Source: Adiantum capillus-veneris
Lineage: Eukaryota; Streptophyta; Polypodiopsida; Polypodiales; Pteridaceae
Direction: 5' to 3'
Length of the DNA: 64,000 nucleotides
NCBI GenBank assembly: GCA_014529385.2
Contig: CM043951.1
Coordinates: 112,700,469 to 112,764,468 of the forward strand
Shown: positions 32,505-42,940 of the stretch, one piece after another
Position numbering within the stretch: position 1 is the first letter of the stretch
How the letters are laid out: the number at the start of each line of letters is the position of its first letter
Notes under the pieces: model-generated
Seen by the model: the letters and a program-made list of their open reading frames with translations, nothing else
Told to the model about the DNA's origin: nothing
The model's database searches: none
Translations under genes and position numbers: made by a program

Positions 32505-33891
32505 TATGGTGACCGCGGAGAGCACGACGGCTTTGAGAGCTTCGAGGCGATAGCTCGCTCGCTCTCGACGGTGGAGTTCGATCGCGGAGTTTCACGGAGA
32601 GAGATTTTAGCTTGAGGAGCATTGTCTTTGGAGCTTAGGAGCTTGGTGTGGTCAAGCTTGGTCGAGGAGGCGGTTGCGGCTTCCTTGGTGAGAGGAGCTT
32701 TTGAGCTCAGTGGAGCTCGTTAGAGAAGTGCTCGGCGGAGGAGAGCTTGACATTCGAGTGCTTGGATGCTGTTGTGGCAGAGCTCTTGTGTTGGAGCTTG
32801 CATTGAGAGGACATTGCATCACTCAGAGTGGAGCAGGAGCAGGTTCAAGACTGTGTGCAACTCGTTTTTGCCTTTTTCGGGCTCTAAAATGCAGTTTTTT
32901 GCGTAGCTCCGTCATACAGAGTCAGATCTACATGATCCAGGAGTCTAGGTCAGGGTTTTGGCACGCTCCGGACGCGATGGTGATGTCTATTTGCTGAAAT
33001 TATGTTTTGAATTACAGCAGGTACAGCAGCAAGTTTATTTGTGCACTCTCGGGTCCCAAAAACACTGTTTTTGGCATAGCTTTCACACCCGGACTCGGAT
33101 ACATATGATCCAGGAGTCTACCTTGGGGTTTTGGCATGCTCCGGACGCGCTCGTCATATCAGAATTTTAAAATTCTGAATGCTGAGTTTTCTGCAGCAGC
33201 AGTTGTTTATTGTGTGTCGAGGATTCCACACATGGTTTGCTCTCAGATGTGAGAATGATATTTGCTGCAAGTTTCCTCACAGGTGGGAGGATACGATGTA
33301 TGCCTTATGTGGTTTGATGCTCAGGGAGACTAATGTGATTGCATTTTGAGCTCGGCAATGTATGCCTCGAGCATGTTTTTTGGCAGTCACAGGTAGAGCA
33401 GATATTTGTGTACTAGATTTGCAGGTGTTTGCAATGATGTATGCAAAGTGTGGAGATTGGTGCATGCATTTGGAGTGCGGTTTGATGCGCTTTGATTGCT
33501 CATGGTTTTGAGCGTGCAGTCAATTTGGTTACTAGTTTTGTGGCCGTTTTACTGACAAAACTCTGGCGAAATTTTCCCAGGAGTTTTATGCGCATCATTT
33601 ATGCGATCTAGGTAGAGATTACGGGTTGCACTCAGCATTTGTGTGCGGTGTTCTCTGCAGGTGGGAGATTTGTGTGTGTGTATGCATCGATACCGCACAG
33701 TGTGGGCTTGGTGATTAGCTCACAGATTGCAGTGTGATACTAGAGCAGGCGAGGCTTGTATTGACATTGCGGGAGCTCTATTTTGGAGTGTGTCTCACAG
33801 GTTTTACATTGTGTTTCTGGCCATATTGGTAGACAGTTTTCAGGTGTTGTTGGTGAGGTGGTTTTGCTTTCTAGTTTGCTACATTGTGCTC
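32505..33891 (+). other. C2 long leader
   Basis: About 1.4 kb between the primer site and gag without a convincing ORF. It contains repeated blocks with ACATGATCCAGGAGTCTA and TTTTGGCA...CTCCGGACGCG (near 32930-32970 and 33107-33150), suggesting an internal duplication of about 170 bp. Confidence 0.6.
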
Positions 33892-34404
33892 ATGGCAGAG
33901 ACAGGTGATCGATCAGATTGTGACCTCTCACAGATGCGCGTGTTTGATGGGTCAGACTTTGCGGCATGGAGAGAGTGTATGCTTGATGCATTGACACAGC
34001 GAGGGTTGCATCGACCATTGAGTGGTGATGTAGGTAGACCTTCAAACATGTCTGACGATCAGTGGCAGGAGCTAGAGGAGATGGCACTATCTACGCTCTC
34101 TTTGCACCTTGCGGAATCTGTATATGCTCTTGTTATGTATGAGACTACTTCGAGAGCACTTTGGCGCAGATTACATGATATGTATGATAGATCTGAGTCA
34201 TCACGGACTCGTGTGAGACATGTACATTCACGAGCACGCCGACAGGTAACATGTTGGTATTGTGGTCATTCTGGACACGTTAGATGGCGCTGTTTTCGTC
34301 GTATGCGACATCGTAGGAGACATGGCAGTCTCCGAGATGTATGTAGTGATGCCATGGACTCAGTTGCTTTGACAGTTGAGGCATGTAGTGTCGGAGTATA
34401 CTAG
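33892..34404 (+). CDS. C2 gag
   Basis: Starts MAETGDRSDCDL and continues with FDGSDFAAWRECMLDAL, the Copia gag (UBN2-type) opening, then YETTSRALWRRLHDMY. A CCHC knuckle, CWYCGHSGHVRWRC, sits near residue 120. It is shorter than full Copia gag: the region between the capsid part and the knuckle is compressed. The ORF extends upstream to 33727, but the ATG at 33892 fits gag proteins better. It overlaps the following ORF by 29 bases in another frame. Role: virus-like particle and RNA binding. Confidence 0.75.
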   Translation: MAETGDRSDCDLSQMRVFDGSDFAAWRECMLDALTQRGLHRPLSGDVGRPSNMSDDQWQELEEMALSTLSLHLAESVYALVMYETTSRALWRRLHDMYDRSESSRTRVRHVHSRARRQVTCWYCGHSGHVRWRCFRRMRHRRRHGSLRDVCSDAMDSVALTVEACSVGVY

Positions 34405-35719
34405 TGACGGGGATGTCACTTTTACCTCGAGCTATGCACGAGATGCTATACATGTGGATAGTGCACTCCCTTCGCAGTGGTTGCTAGACGCAGATGCTAT
34501 GTTTCATGTCACGTCGCATCGTGCATGGTTTTGTAGCTATTCTAGCGGGATGCTTGGCAGTGTACGTTTGACCGATGGATCGGTGCATGCGATAGCAGGT
34601 GCAGGAGATGTGAGACTGTCATTACCGAGTGGTGCATCTTACTTGTTACGACATGTGCGCTATGTACCAGATTTGACAGTGAGTTTGATCTCGATTGGTC
34701 AGCTTAGAGATTGTGGATGTCAGATTTCGCTAGGAGAGCGAGATTTTGTGATGCATTTGGGTTCGCTAGTGATTGCGAGAGGTGCCAGGAGTGGTACAGG
34801 TTACCCATTGCATGTGGATCACGCGAGAGACGGTGTTGTCTCTGTGATCATGCAACCAGGTAGAGAGCGAGAGAGCAGGCGAGTCTCTTTTGCTTGTGGG
34901 TTGCAGGATGCTTTGCATGGAGTGCAGAGTAGTGAGCTCGTTGTGCACACAGTTGGGGCACGACTTGAGCAGTCACACAGAGAGGTGACAGAGTCAAACA
35001 CGCATGCTTTGCTAGTGACTGAGCAAAGTAGAGAGTCAGTTGTGCGAGATACTTCTATGCAGGATAGACAGGTAGAGCGGTCTTGCTCTAGTGAGTCACG
35101 ACAGGAGGACGTTGTGCAAGAGTCTATGCATATTGAGTTAGAGCATGAGAGCTCTAGTGAGTCACAGCAGATTGAGTGGTCATGTTTGCAGTGGATGATT
35201 GCAGAGGAGGCTGAGATGTCAGGTATTATGCAGTCATTCCTTTCTATGCTCGACAGTGAGCATGGGGACATAGTTGTGCAGGATATGTCTTCCAGCAGAC
35301 ACCTAGAGCAGCTGGTTTGCTCTGAGGTTGCACGACAGGTTGATGCGTCTTTTGCGGATAGTCAGGAGATGCATGTGACTGACACGCCTTGTCAGTCAGA
35401 GATGCCTATTGCCAGGGATATATATGTTGATGTATGCTCCGTAGAGCTAGCAGGGCCCGCTAGCATTGCATCGGCATTCGGTGGTCTCATGTATGAGATG
35501 TTGATCTTGAGACCGGATATCGTAGCTGCAGTGGGAGCATTTGCAGTTGGGGTTGTCAGTCGTTTGTTGACTGATGATGGCATAGTGCACGAGGGAGATA
35601 TGCAGGTATTGCGTACATACTTGCAGTACGTGTGCGGTACGTCTGGTGGTGTATGGACTTACACGGGAGCAGGACAGCCGGATGCACACGATCACAGCCA
35701 GCCAGTGGGCATCGGTTGA
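34376..35719 (+). CDS. C2 rearranged pol-like ORF (447 aa)
   Basis: The start carries a protease segment: QWLLDADAMFHVTSHRAWF, corresponding to the usual W-x-L-D-S-G-A-S-x-H-V-T, with D-A-D instead of D-S-G, so activity is doubtful. LPSGASYLLRHVRYVPDL and LISIGQLRDCGC follow as in Copia. The middle (about residues 165-340) is rich in Ser/Glu/Gln with repeated SSES units and matches nothing I know. The C-terminus (GGLMYEMLILRPDIVAAVG, VVSRLLTD, LQYVCGTSGG) copies the region between RT and RNase H. Integrase and RT are absent, yet the frame is open over 447 codons. Confidence 0.65.
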   Translation: MRHVVSEYTSDGDVTFTSSYARDAIHVDSALPSQWLLDADAMFHVTSHRAWFCSYSSGMLGSVRLTDGSVHAIAGAGDVRLSLPSGASYLLRHVRYVPDLTVSLISIGQLRDCGCQISLGERDFVMHLGSLVIARGARSGTGYPLHVDHARDGVVSVIMQPGRERESRRVSFACGLQDALHGVQSSELVVHTVGARLEQSHREVTESNTHALLVTEQSRESVVRDTSMQDRQVERSCSSESRQEDVVQESMHIELEHESSSESQQIEWSCLQWMIAEEAEMSGIMQSFLSMLDSEHGDIVVQDMSSSRHLEQLVCSEVARQVDASFADSQEMHVTDTPCQSEMPIARDIYVDVCSVELAGPASIASAFGGLMYEMLILRPDIVAAVGAFAVGVVSRLLTDDGIVHEGDMQVLRTYLQYVCGTSGGVWTYTGAGQPDAHDHSQPVGIG

Positions 35720-35798
35720 GAGCGGTTTTCTCTCGCCTTTTGTAGTCTTTAGACTAGGTTCTCTTGCTTAAAGGCACAGTCGCCTTTAAGTGGGAGGT

Positions 35799-35987
35799 TG
35801 TTGGGGTATAGGCGTATGTGCCTTGCCCGGCCGCCCAGAGTCTGGGCGCCCACTGACTTGTATACCTTATACATAGCATAAGTGTATAGGGGGCTGCTCA
35901 CTCTTTGGAGTCTCCCCACCCACATCGTGTGTGTGTCTCCTTCTCTCTCTCTCACTCTCCGTCTGTGGTGCTCCCCGATCCCCTTCA
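35799..35987 (+). repeat. C2 3' LTR
   Basis: Near-identical to 32304-32490 (one substitution near the start, a GT dinucleotide difference later). Preceded by TTTAAGTGGGAGGT, the polypurine tract. Confidence 0.92.
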
Positions 35988-36643
35988 CCCCTTTCCCCTT
36001 TGAGAGAGAGGACTTGATAAATGCAAAAACAAATAGGTAATTCAAGTAATTTATCATTGGACCCCTTTGAAGCTTAGCCAATAGGCTTCAAGCAACACAT
36101 GAAGGTAACATGGGTAGGGACGTGACATGTGTCCTTGCTGCCTCTTCAAGTTGGGGCTTCCCTTGTGTGTGTGAGTGTGTGTTCTCTATCTAATCCCTAG
36201 GAAAAGGGCTCGCCCCCCCTCTTGTAGGGATGCTTTTGACTTTAGGTGTTCAAGCACCTTACTCACCAAGCATGAAAAAGCACTTGAACTAGGGGGTATT
36301 CCCACAAGCATCTCAGGCAAGCATGTCAAGGCACATCAAGCACCTTAATCAAGCGGCAAGTCAAACACCTCAAGCATGGAGCAAGTCAAGCACCTTAATC
36401 AAACACCTCAAGCACGACAAGCACCTCGAGCTTGGGCCGGGTTCCCACCTCAAGCTCAACCCTAGCTTACCTAAGGTCAAAGTACTTTTACACACATTAT
36501 TGGAGTTCTTCAATGAATCTAACCCTAAGGTCTTATGATCCATTGGTTAGCCTTGCTCTTTGATAGACCATCTCCCATTTGGGCCCCTTTACTATGGGCC
36601 CCGTGTTGAGATAGATCTATAAGCACATATCTATGTCTTAACA

Positions 36644-36930
36644 CTTGTTCCCGTTTATTCTCCCACATCAAGTGATCAATTTAATATGAGAAAATCATTT
36701 GGGTTGGTTAGATATTAGATGTTATGACATTACCTCTCTCTTGAGATCATAGTCGTCCTCGACTATGAGGTAGAAGAGATAAAGCCTTAGTCATTAGTCA
36801 ATCGTACTTAGCTGGTAGAGGATCCCTTTTTACCCTACGCCATCTTTTCAAGATGGATGACTAATCCATTTGGTGCTTGGGAGTCATAGATGCCACAAGC
36901 ATGTCTGCTCTTTAGTCCATTTCATTTCCC
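36644..36930 (-). other. R internal 3' region fragment
   Basis: Matches 57982-58255 in the same orientation, i.e. the stretch between the R integrase tail and its 3' LTR. A purine-rich tract (complement of about 36644-36666) abuts the LTR. The match stops abruptly at about 36930, where an R LTR fragment in the opposite orientation begins. Confidence 0.7.
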
Positions 36931-36931
36931 A

Positions 36932-37612
36932 AACACTCTCATTGTGTACTATGCAAAGTGCAAGAGCTCCCTCTCCTTCTCCAAGCAAGTAGAGGTTGAG
37001 AGCCTACACCAAGACTCTTGGCTATGGAGTGCAAATCCAACCAAGAGTCATGCTTCAATGCTCAAGCTTTCCATCTCCTTCTTCTTCATTACTATGCTAT
37101 TATGTATGCTAGCACAAGAGTTATGATAAGTGAGGAACTAGTTTTTTCTCCTATGAAATGTTTCTTCTTCCTCTTCCCTACCCTCATTCCCTGCTAGCTC
37201 TCTCCACCTTCGAAGGTGTTTGAGGTCTTGGGACTGAGGCTTGGGATAGTTAAAGGTTTCTTCAAGTTTATGTTATGTTTGTGATGCATGAAGATTTCCA
37301 TCTTCATTGCATCACCTTGGTCACAAGGAACACAAAGAATGTATTGTAACAAGTCTCTCTTAATGGGAGAAATCATAATACAATTGCCTATTGGAGGGGG
37401 GACCGGATCCACATAAATCCGGTCCTCAATTGTTGTCATGTTCTCTAAATTCTCTCTCTTGCAAAAAGTATTGTTCATGCCAAGTTAACTAATTGCTATG
37501 ATTATGTTTCTATCTTCAATTATGTCTACCCGCTATGCTCACAAATTTATTTCTCAAAAGTATTCTCATTAATTTTCGCTACTCTCAAGTTGAATAGGCT
37601 AATTCCATTGCA
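36932..37612 (+). repeat. R-family LTR fragment (Z), plus orientation, 5'-truncated
   Basis: The last ~680 bp of the R LTR, inverted relative to X and Y. It ends CCATTGCA at 37612, directly followed by a primer site, so it is the 5' LTR of R1. Confidence 0.8.
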
Positions 37613-37613
37613 T

Positions 37614-37625
37614 TGGTATCAGAGC
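37614..37625 (+). promoter_or_regulatory. R1 primer-binding site
   Basis: TGGTATCAGAGC, directly after LTR fragment Z. Confidence 0.9.
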
Positions 37626-38026
37626 ATTTGGTTTCTCTTTTCTTGCTTAAGAAGAGAGGTCCTTAAGTATTCTATAAATGGTTGATGTTGTTAATTATAA
37701 TAGGGTAAGTGGAACTGGGATCTAATATCGGTTTTGTTAAGCCCACTATGTGGGGGATGGTGCACACCTCGGGAGCTTTGGACTTAATAATGGAGTCTTT
37801 TTAGACTTGCCAACGGCTTTACCATTATTGAGCCATAAGAAGTCCAAAAGGAGCTAGCCCTTGGCAACTCTGCTATGTTAGACCTACTCCTCTACTCTCT
37901 CTAATTAACCACTTTGAGCCGTGGGTGTAGATACTTAAGAGCCGATTTTCAAAGGCTAAGAGGAGTGGCAACTAAGGTTTTGAATTGCCAAAGCATACAC
38001 TAAGTATATACATAAATTTTGTTAAC
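37626..38026 (+). other. R1 leader
   Basis: About 400 bases from the primer site to the gag ATG, no ORF. The same leader occurs on the minus strand as 44269-44364 plus 56062-56370, where it is split by G1. Confidence 0.8.
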
Positions 38027-39378
38027 ATGGCTGACAATAATCAAGAGAGTAGAATGAACATTGATAGCTTTGATTTTGCACATGAAGGTGCTAATGATGA
38101 TGCTCCCATGTTTGTGAATTATCTGGTGACTAGGTTGCAACAAGCTATGGGCAACCCTACTTTGCAAGCCGAAGTTACTCAACAACTTCGTGCCTATGGA
38201 ATTTCCCTTCCTCTCAAAGAGGAGAGAGAGCTTAGGAGGCCTCTTGAAGAGACCCCCAAAAGAAGACTCTCTCTCATTCGAGAGGAGGAATCCAGAGAGA
38301 AAGAAAGCAATGAAAGTCTAAGTTCTTCTGAATATGTGGCTCCACGAAGATGGCGGTCTAGATGATCGCCTACTCCTCCCAAGAGGAAAAGAGCAACCCA
38401 TAGTCCTTCTCCTCATCACTCTGAAAGGCAAGAGAGGAAACAAAGGAAGAAAAGGGCTAGGAAGAGGTCACCCTCTTCTCCTTCTTCTTCACCTTCCTCC
38501 TCTTTCGATGAAAGTTATGGCTATTCTCCTAGAGAATACAAGAGGGGAAGACATCGCAAATCATTTCCTGCATGGCGAAGGTCACAAAAGCTAAAGAAGT
38601 TCAAGGAGGGAGGAAAGAGTATCTCTTTTCTCACCTACGATGGCACCTTTGGTGCTACTGCAAAGTGTTGGCCTTCATCCAGCAATTTGATGCGGCCTTT
38701 GGGGACGAGGGTTTCACAGAGTCCTCCAAGCTACGCCATGTAGCTATACACTTCCAAAAATCAGCTCCTCAATGGTGGGCTAGCCTTCGTGGCAATGGAG
38801 AAGCCCCAAAGACATGGAAAACTCTACGAGTTTCCATCATGACGCAATTTCTTCCAAGTGATACTAAAGATAAAGTTCTTACCGAATGGCGCGGCTTGAA
38901 GCTTCTCTCTCATGAGTCTATCAACAAGTATGTAGACAAGTTTTGGGATTTACATCTCAAAGCTACTGTCTTTCAAAAGATAGACTTTGCTGAGCAAAGA
39001 TAGCAATTTTGTGCGGGATTACCTGAAGAGATGGCTGAATACATCAACTCTCAACGGCCCGGTACTATTACCGAAGTAATCCACCACACCATGATTGCTT
39101 CACACATCAATTTCCATCAAGGGGCTAGACGTAATGTCAAGCCCATGGAAAACAAAGATAAAAATGATGCAAAGGGGAAAACCAATGCTCAAAACAATTC
39201 CCAAGTCACTTCCAACAACAACAACAACAACAACAACAATCGGTCCAAGGAGAAGGGAGTTTACAAAGGTAAAAACAAACTCTCTCCTGAAGAGCTTGAA
39301 GATTTTCGCAAGGACCATGAGTGTTTCAAGTGTGGTGAGCAAGGACATGGCTATCGTTCTTGCCGCAATGAGACTTAA
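38027..39378 (+). pseudogene. R gag copy 1
   Basis: MADNNQESRMNIDSFDF start; an arginine/serine-rich region (residues about 85-165); then the retrotransposon gag domain (FTESSKLRHVAIHF, APQWWASLRGNG, LTEWRGLKLLSHESI); Asn-rich (CAACAA)n stretch; CCHC knuckle CFKCGEQGHGYRSC. Lesions: TGA at 38363 (RSR*SPTPP), a frameshift near 38660, TAG at 39001 (AEQR*QFCAG). The last two are shared by all four gag copies, so they predate the duplications. After the knuckle the sequence turns into the palindrome spacer. Confidence 0.85.
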
Positions 39379-39407
39379 AGCATACTCATTGCGAGTATTC
39401 TTCTTGG

Positions 39408-40745
39408 GGCAAGAACGATAGCCATGTCCTTGCTCCCCACACTTGAAACACTCATGGTCCTTGCGAAAAGCTTCAAGCTCTTCAGGAGAGAGTTTGTTTT
39501 TACCTTTGTAAACTCCCTTCTCCTTGGACCGATTGTTGTTGTTGTTGTTGTTGTTGTTGGAAGTGACTTGGGAATTGTTTTGAGCATTGGTTTTCCCCTT
39601 TGCATCATTTTTATCTTTGTTTTCCATGGGCTTGACATTACGTCTAGCCCCTTGATGGAAATTGATGTGTGAAGCAATCATGGTGTGGTGGATTACTTCG
39701 GTAATAGTACCGGGCCGTTGAGAGTTGATGTATTCAGCCATCTCTTCAGGTAATCCCGCACAAAATTGCTATCTTTGCTCAGCAAAGTCTATCTTTTGAA
39801 AGACAGTAGCTTTGAGATGTAAATCCCAAAACTTGTCTACATACTTGTTGATAGACTCATGAGAGAGAAGCTTCAAGCCGCGCCATTCGGTAAGAACTTT
39901 ATCTTTAGTATCACTTGGAAGAAATTGCGTCATGATGGAAACTCGTAGAGTTTTCCATGTCTTTGGGGCTTCTCCATTGCCACGAAGGCTAGCCCACCAT
40001 TGAGGAGCTGATTTTTGGAAGTGTATAGCTACATGGCGTAGCTTGGAGGACTCTGTGAAGCCCTCGTCCCCAAAGGCCGCATCAAATTGCTGGATGAAGG
40101 CCAACACTTTGCGGTAGCACCAAAGGTGCCATCGTAGGTGAGAAAAGAGATACTCTTTCCTCCCTCCTTGAACTTCTTTAGCTTTTGTGACCTTCGCCAT
40201 GCAGGAAATGATTTGCGATGTCCTCCCCTCTTGTATTCTCTAGGAGAATAGCCATAACTTTCATCAAAAGAGGAGGAAGGTGAAGAAGAAGGAGAAAAGG
40301 GTGACCTCTTCCTAGCCCTTTTCTTCCTTTGTTTCCTCTCTTGCCTTTCAGAGTGATGAGGAGAAGGACTATGGGTTGCTCTTTTCCTCTTGGGAGGAGT
40401 AGGCGATCATCTAGACCACCATCTTCGTGGAGCCACATATTCAGAAGAACTTAGACTTTCATTGCTTTCTTTCTCTCTGGATTCCTCCTCTCGAATGAGA
40501 GAGAGTCTTCTTTTGGGGGTCTCTTCAAGAGGCCTCCTAAGTTCTCTCTCCTCTTTGAGAGGACGGGAAATTCCATAGGCACGAAGTTGTTGAGTAACTT
40601 CGGCTTGTAAAGTAGGGTTACCCATAGCTTGTTGCAACCTAGTCACCAGATAATTCACAAACATCGGAGCATCATCATTAGCACCTTCATGTGCAAAATC
40701 AAAGCTATCAATGTTCATTCTACTCTCTTGATTATTGTCAGCCAT
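39408..40745 (-). pseudogene. R gag copy 2 (inverted)
   Basis: Same protein as copy 1 on the minus strand, starting at the complement of 40743-40745. Shares the TGA after RWWSR, the frameshift and the TAG. Differs by GISRPLK instead of GISLPLK and by the knuckle flank reading CPKKNTRNEY. Directly upstream (40750) the sequence switches to a G1-type LTR fragment, so this copy has no leader, primer site or LTR. Confidence 0.85.
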
Positions 40746-40747
40746 GT

Positions 40748-41508
40748 TATTGTCCTACCTGGATACTCTTATTGTAAATATCCAATTCCATTTGTAAATC
40801 AATAAAAATACTAACTCTAGTAATTTACTAACACTAACCTAGTATGAAAAGTCCTATCACCTCCACTTCTCTCCTCTCTCTTTTCTTCATCTATCCCCAC
40901 CAACTTCTTGATAATTCCAAGCAAAAGAAATTAGATAAGTGCTGAAAATCTAACCCAACCATGGTTAGAGGAGTAGCCCTAGCCCTCAAAATTGCTTTAA
41001 AAGGAGGGTGTAGCTAGCACAAAAAGGGGGGAGCCATAAGCAAGAGCACTATGCTATAGCTTGAGAAGCCAAGCTCAACCTCTCTAGAGGGAGCTCTTGA
41101 GAGGAACCTCATTGTCGTATGCTTGTGCATGTGTTGTAATAGGGGTGATTAGCATGGGAACTCTATGCCATTGTAAGAGAGAGAGCAATCATTCAATTGA
41201 GAGTGGAAAATCTATCATTCCTCCTACTAGTGTAAGCCCAACATTTGTTGAATCAAGGAGGGTGGATTTGGACTAAGCTTGGATACTTTGTCTCTCTTCC
41301 AACGTGAAGTAATGGAAAACAATGATGTGTAAGTGTCTTGGTGATATTTTTAGTTCTTGATAGCTTGTGTCTGGGTGTTTTCATCAATTTAGCCATAAAT
41401 CCCACATATTGTAAGAGGGTGACAGGGTGGAGAGGACCCCCTGGCCTTAAGACACTGATTGGGGTGGCTTTTCTTGTGATGTGTCGTGGTGAAATTTACT
41501 CAAGCTAA
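40748..41508 (+). repeat. Partial G1-type LTR between the two palindromes
   Basis: Matches the G1 LTR interval 45844-46604 (and 54933-55688) in the same orientation, with both LTR ends missing. It sits exactly between the gag start regions of copies 2 and 3. No target duplication was found. Confidence 0.85.
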
Positions 41509-41559
41509 GGTTTTGAATTGCCAAAGCATACACTAAGTATATACATAAATTTTGTTAAC

Positions 41560-42897
41560 ATGGCTGACAATAATCAAGAGAGTAGAATGAACATTGATAG
41601 CTTTGATTTTGCACATGAAGGTGCTAATGATGATGCTCCGATGTTTGTGAATTATCTGGTGACTAGGTTGCAACAAGCTATGGGCAACCCTACTTTGCAA
41701 GCCGAAGTTACTCAACAACTTCGTGCCTATGGAATTTCCCTTCCTCTCAAAGAGGAGAGAGAGCTTAGGAGGCCTCTTGAAGAGACCCCCAAAAGAAGAC
41801 TCTCTCTCATTCGAGAGGAGGAATCCAGAGAGAAAGAAAGCAATGAAAGTCTAAGTTCTTCTGAATATGTGGCTCCACGAAGACGGCGGTCTAGACGATC
41901 GCCTACTCCTCCCAAGAGGAAAAGAGCAACCCATAGTCCTTCTCCTCATCACTCTGAAAGGAAAGAGAGGAAACAAAGGAAGAAAAGGGCTAGGAAGAGG
42001 TCACCCTCTTCTCCTTCTTCTTCACCTTCCTCCTCTTTCGATGAAAGTTATGGCTATTCTCCTAAAGAATACAAGAGGGGAGGACATCGCAAATCATTTC
42101 CTGCATGGCGAAGGTCACAAAAGCTAAAGAAGTTCAAGGAGGGAGGAAAGAGTATCTCTTTTCTCACCTACGATGGCACCTTTGGTGCTACCGCAAAGTG
42201 TTGGCCTTCATCCAGCAATTTGATGCGGCCTTTGGGGACGAGGGCTTCACAGAGTCCTCCAAGCTACGCCATGTAGCTATACACTTCCAAAAATCAGCTC
42301 CTCAATGGTGGGCTAGCCTTCGTGGCAATGGAGAAGCCCCAAAGACATGGAAAACTCTACGAGTTTCCATCATGACGCAATTTCTTCCAAGTGATACTAA
42401 AGATAAAGTTCTTACCGAATGGCACGGCTTGAAGCTTCTCTCTCATGAGTCTATCAACAAGTATGTAGACAAGTTTTGGGATTTACATCTCAAAGCTACT
42501 GTCTTTCAAAAGATAGACTTTGCCGAGCAAAGATAGCAATTTTGTGCGGGATTACCTGAAGAGATGGCTGAATACATCAACTCTCAACGGCCCGGTACTA
42601 TTACCGAAGTAATCCACCACACCATGATTGCTTCACACATCAATTTCCATCAAGGGGCTAGACGTAATGTCAAGCCCATGGAAAACAAAGATAAAAATGA
42701 TGCAAAGGGGAAAACCAATGCTCAAAACAATTCCCAAGTCACTTCCAACAACAACAACAACAACAACAATAATCGGTCCAAGGAGAAGGGAGTTTACAAA
42801 CGTAAAAACAAACTCTCTCCTGAAGAGCTTGAAGCTTTTCGCAAGGACCATGAGTGTTTCAAGTGTGGGGAGCAAGGACATGGCTATCGTTCTTGCC
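41560..42897 (+). pseudogene. R gag copy 3 (least damaged)
   Basis: Here the Arg codon at the position of the TGA in the other copies is intact (RRSRRSPTPP), giving an open frame of 252 residues (41518-42276) through the Arg/Ser-rich region. The shared frameshift near 42195 and TAG at 42534 still break it. The knuckle is CFKCGEQGHGYRSC. This copy best preserves the ancestral N-terminal half. Confidence 0.85.
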
Positions 42898-42940
42898 CCA
42901 AGAAGAATACTCGCAATGAGTATGCTTTAAGTCTCATTGC

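Larger units (their letters stand above)
32304..35987 (+). mobile_element. Young Copia-type element C2 with very short LTRs
   Basis: LTRs 32304-32490 (187 bp) and 35799-35987 (189 bp) differ at only a few positions. CCCCT flanks both sides (32299-32303, 35988-35992), a perfect 5-bp duplication, and the interrupted R LTR can be rejoined exactly. The internal region has gag and an altered pol but lacks a readable integrase core and RT, so it is presumably mobilised in trans. The near-identical LTRs make it one of the most recent insertions in the window. Confidence 0.9.
31457..36643 (-). repeat. R-family LTR (X), minus orientation, split by Copia C2
   Basis: About 1.5 kb of LTR once C2 (32304-35987) and its target duplication are removed. 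It is colinear with 56384-57981. On the minus strand it starts TGTTAAGACATAG (36643) and ends CCATTACA (31457). To its right lies R internal 3' sequence (36644-36930). To its left is non-R sequence with no primer site, so X is a 3' LTR. Confidence 0.8.
38023..40749. repeat. Palindrome P1: two gag copies tail to tail
   Basis: Left arm 38023-39364 and right arm 39408-40749 are near-perfect inverted repeats of about 1.34 kb around a 43-bp spacer (39365-39407). Start codons sit symmetrically (38027 and complement of 40745). The arms differ by scattered substitutions, for example in the gag Cys-knuckle flank and the Pro/Leu at residue 70, so they are not a trivial copy of one another. Confidence 0.9.

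Noticed and set aside
39100-39741. 213-aa and 211-aa ORFs crossing the palindrome centres (39100-39741 -, 42564-43199 +)
   Set aside because: They are gag sequence continuing into its own antisense through the spacer, so the second half is an artefact of the palindrome.
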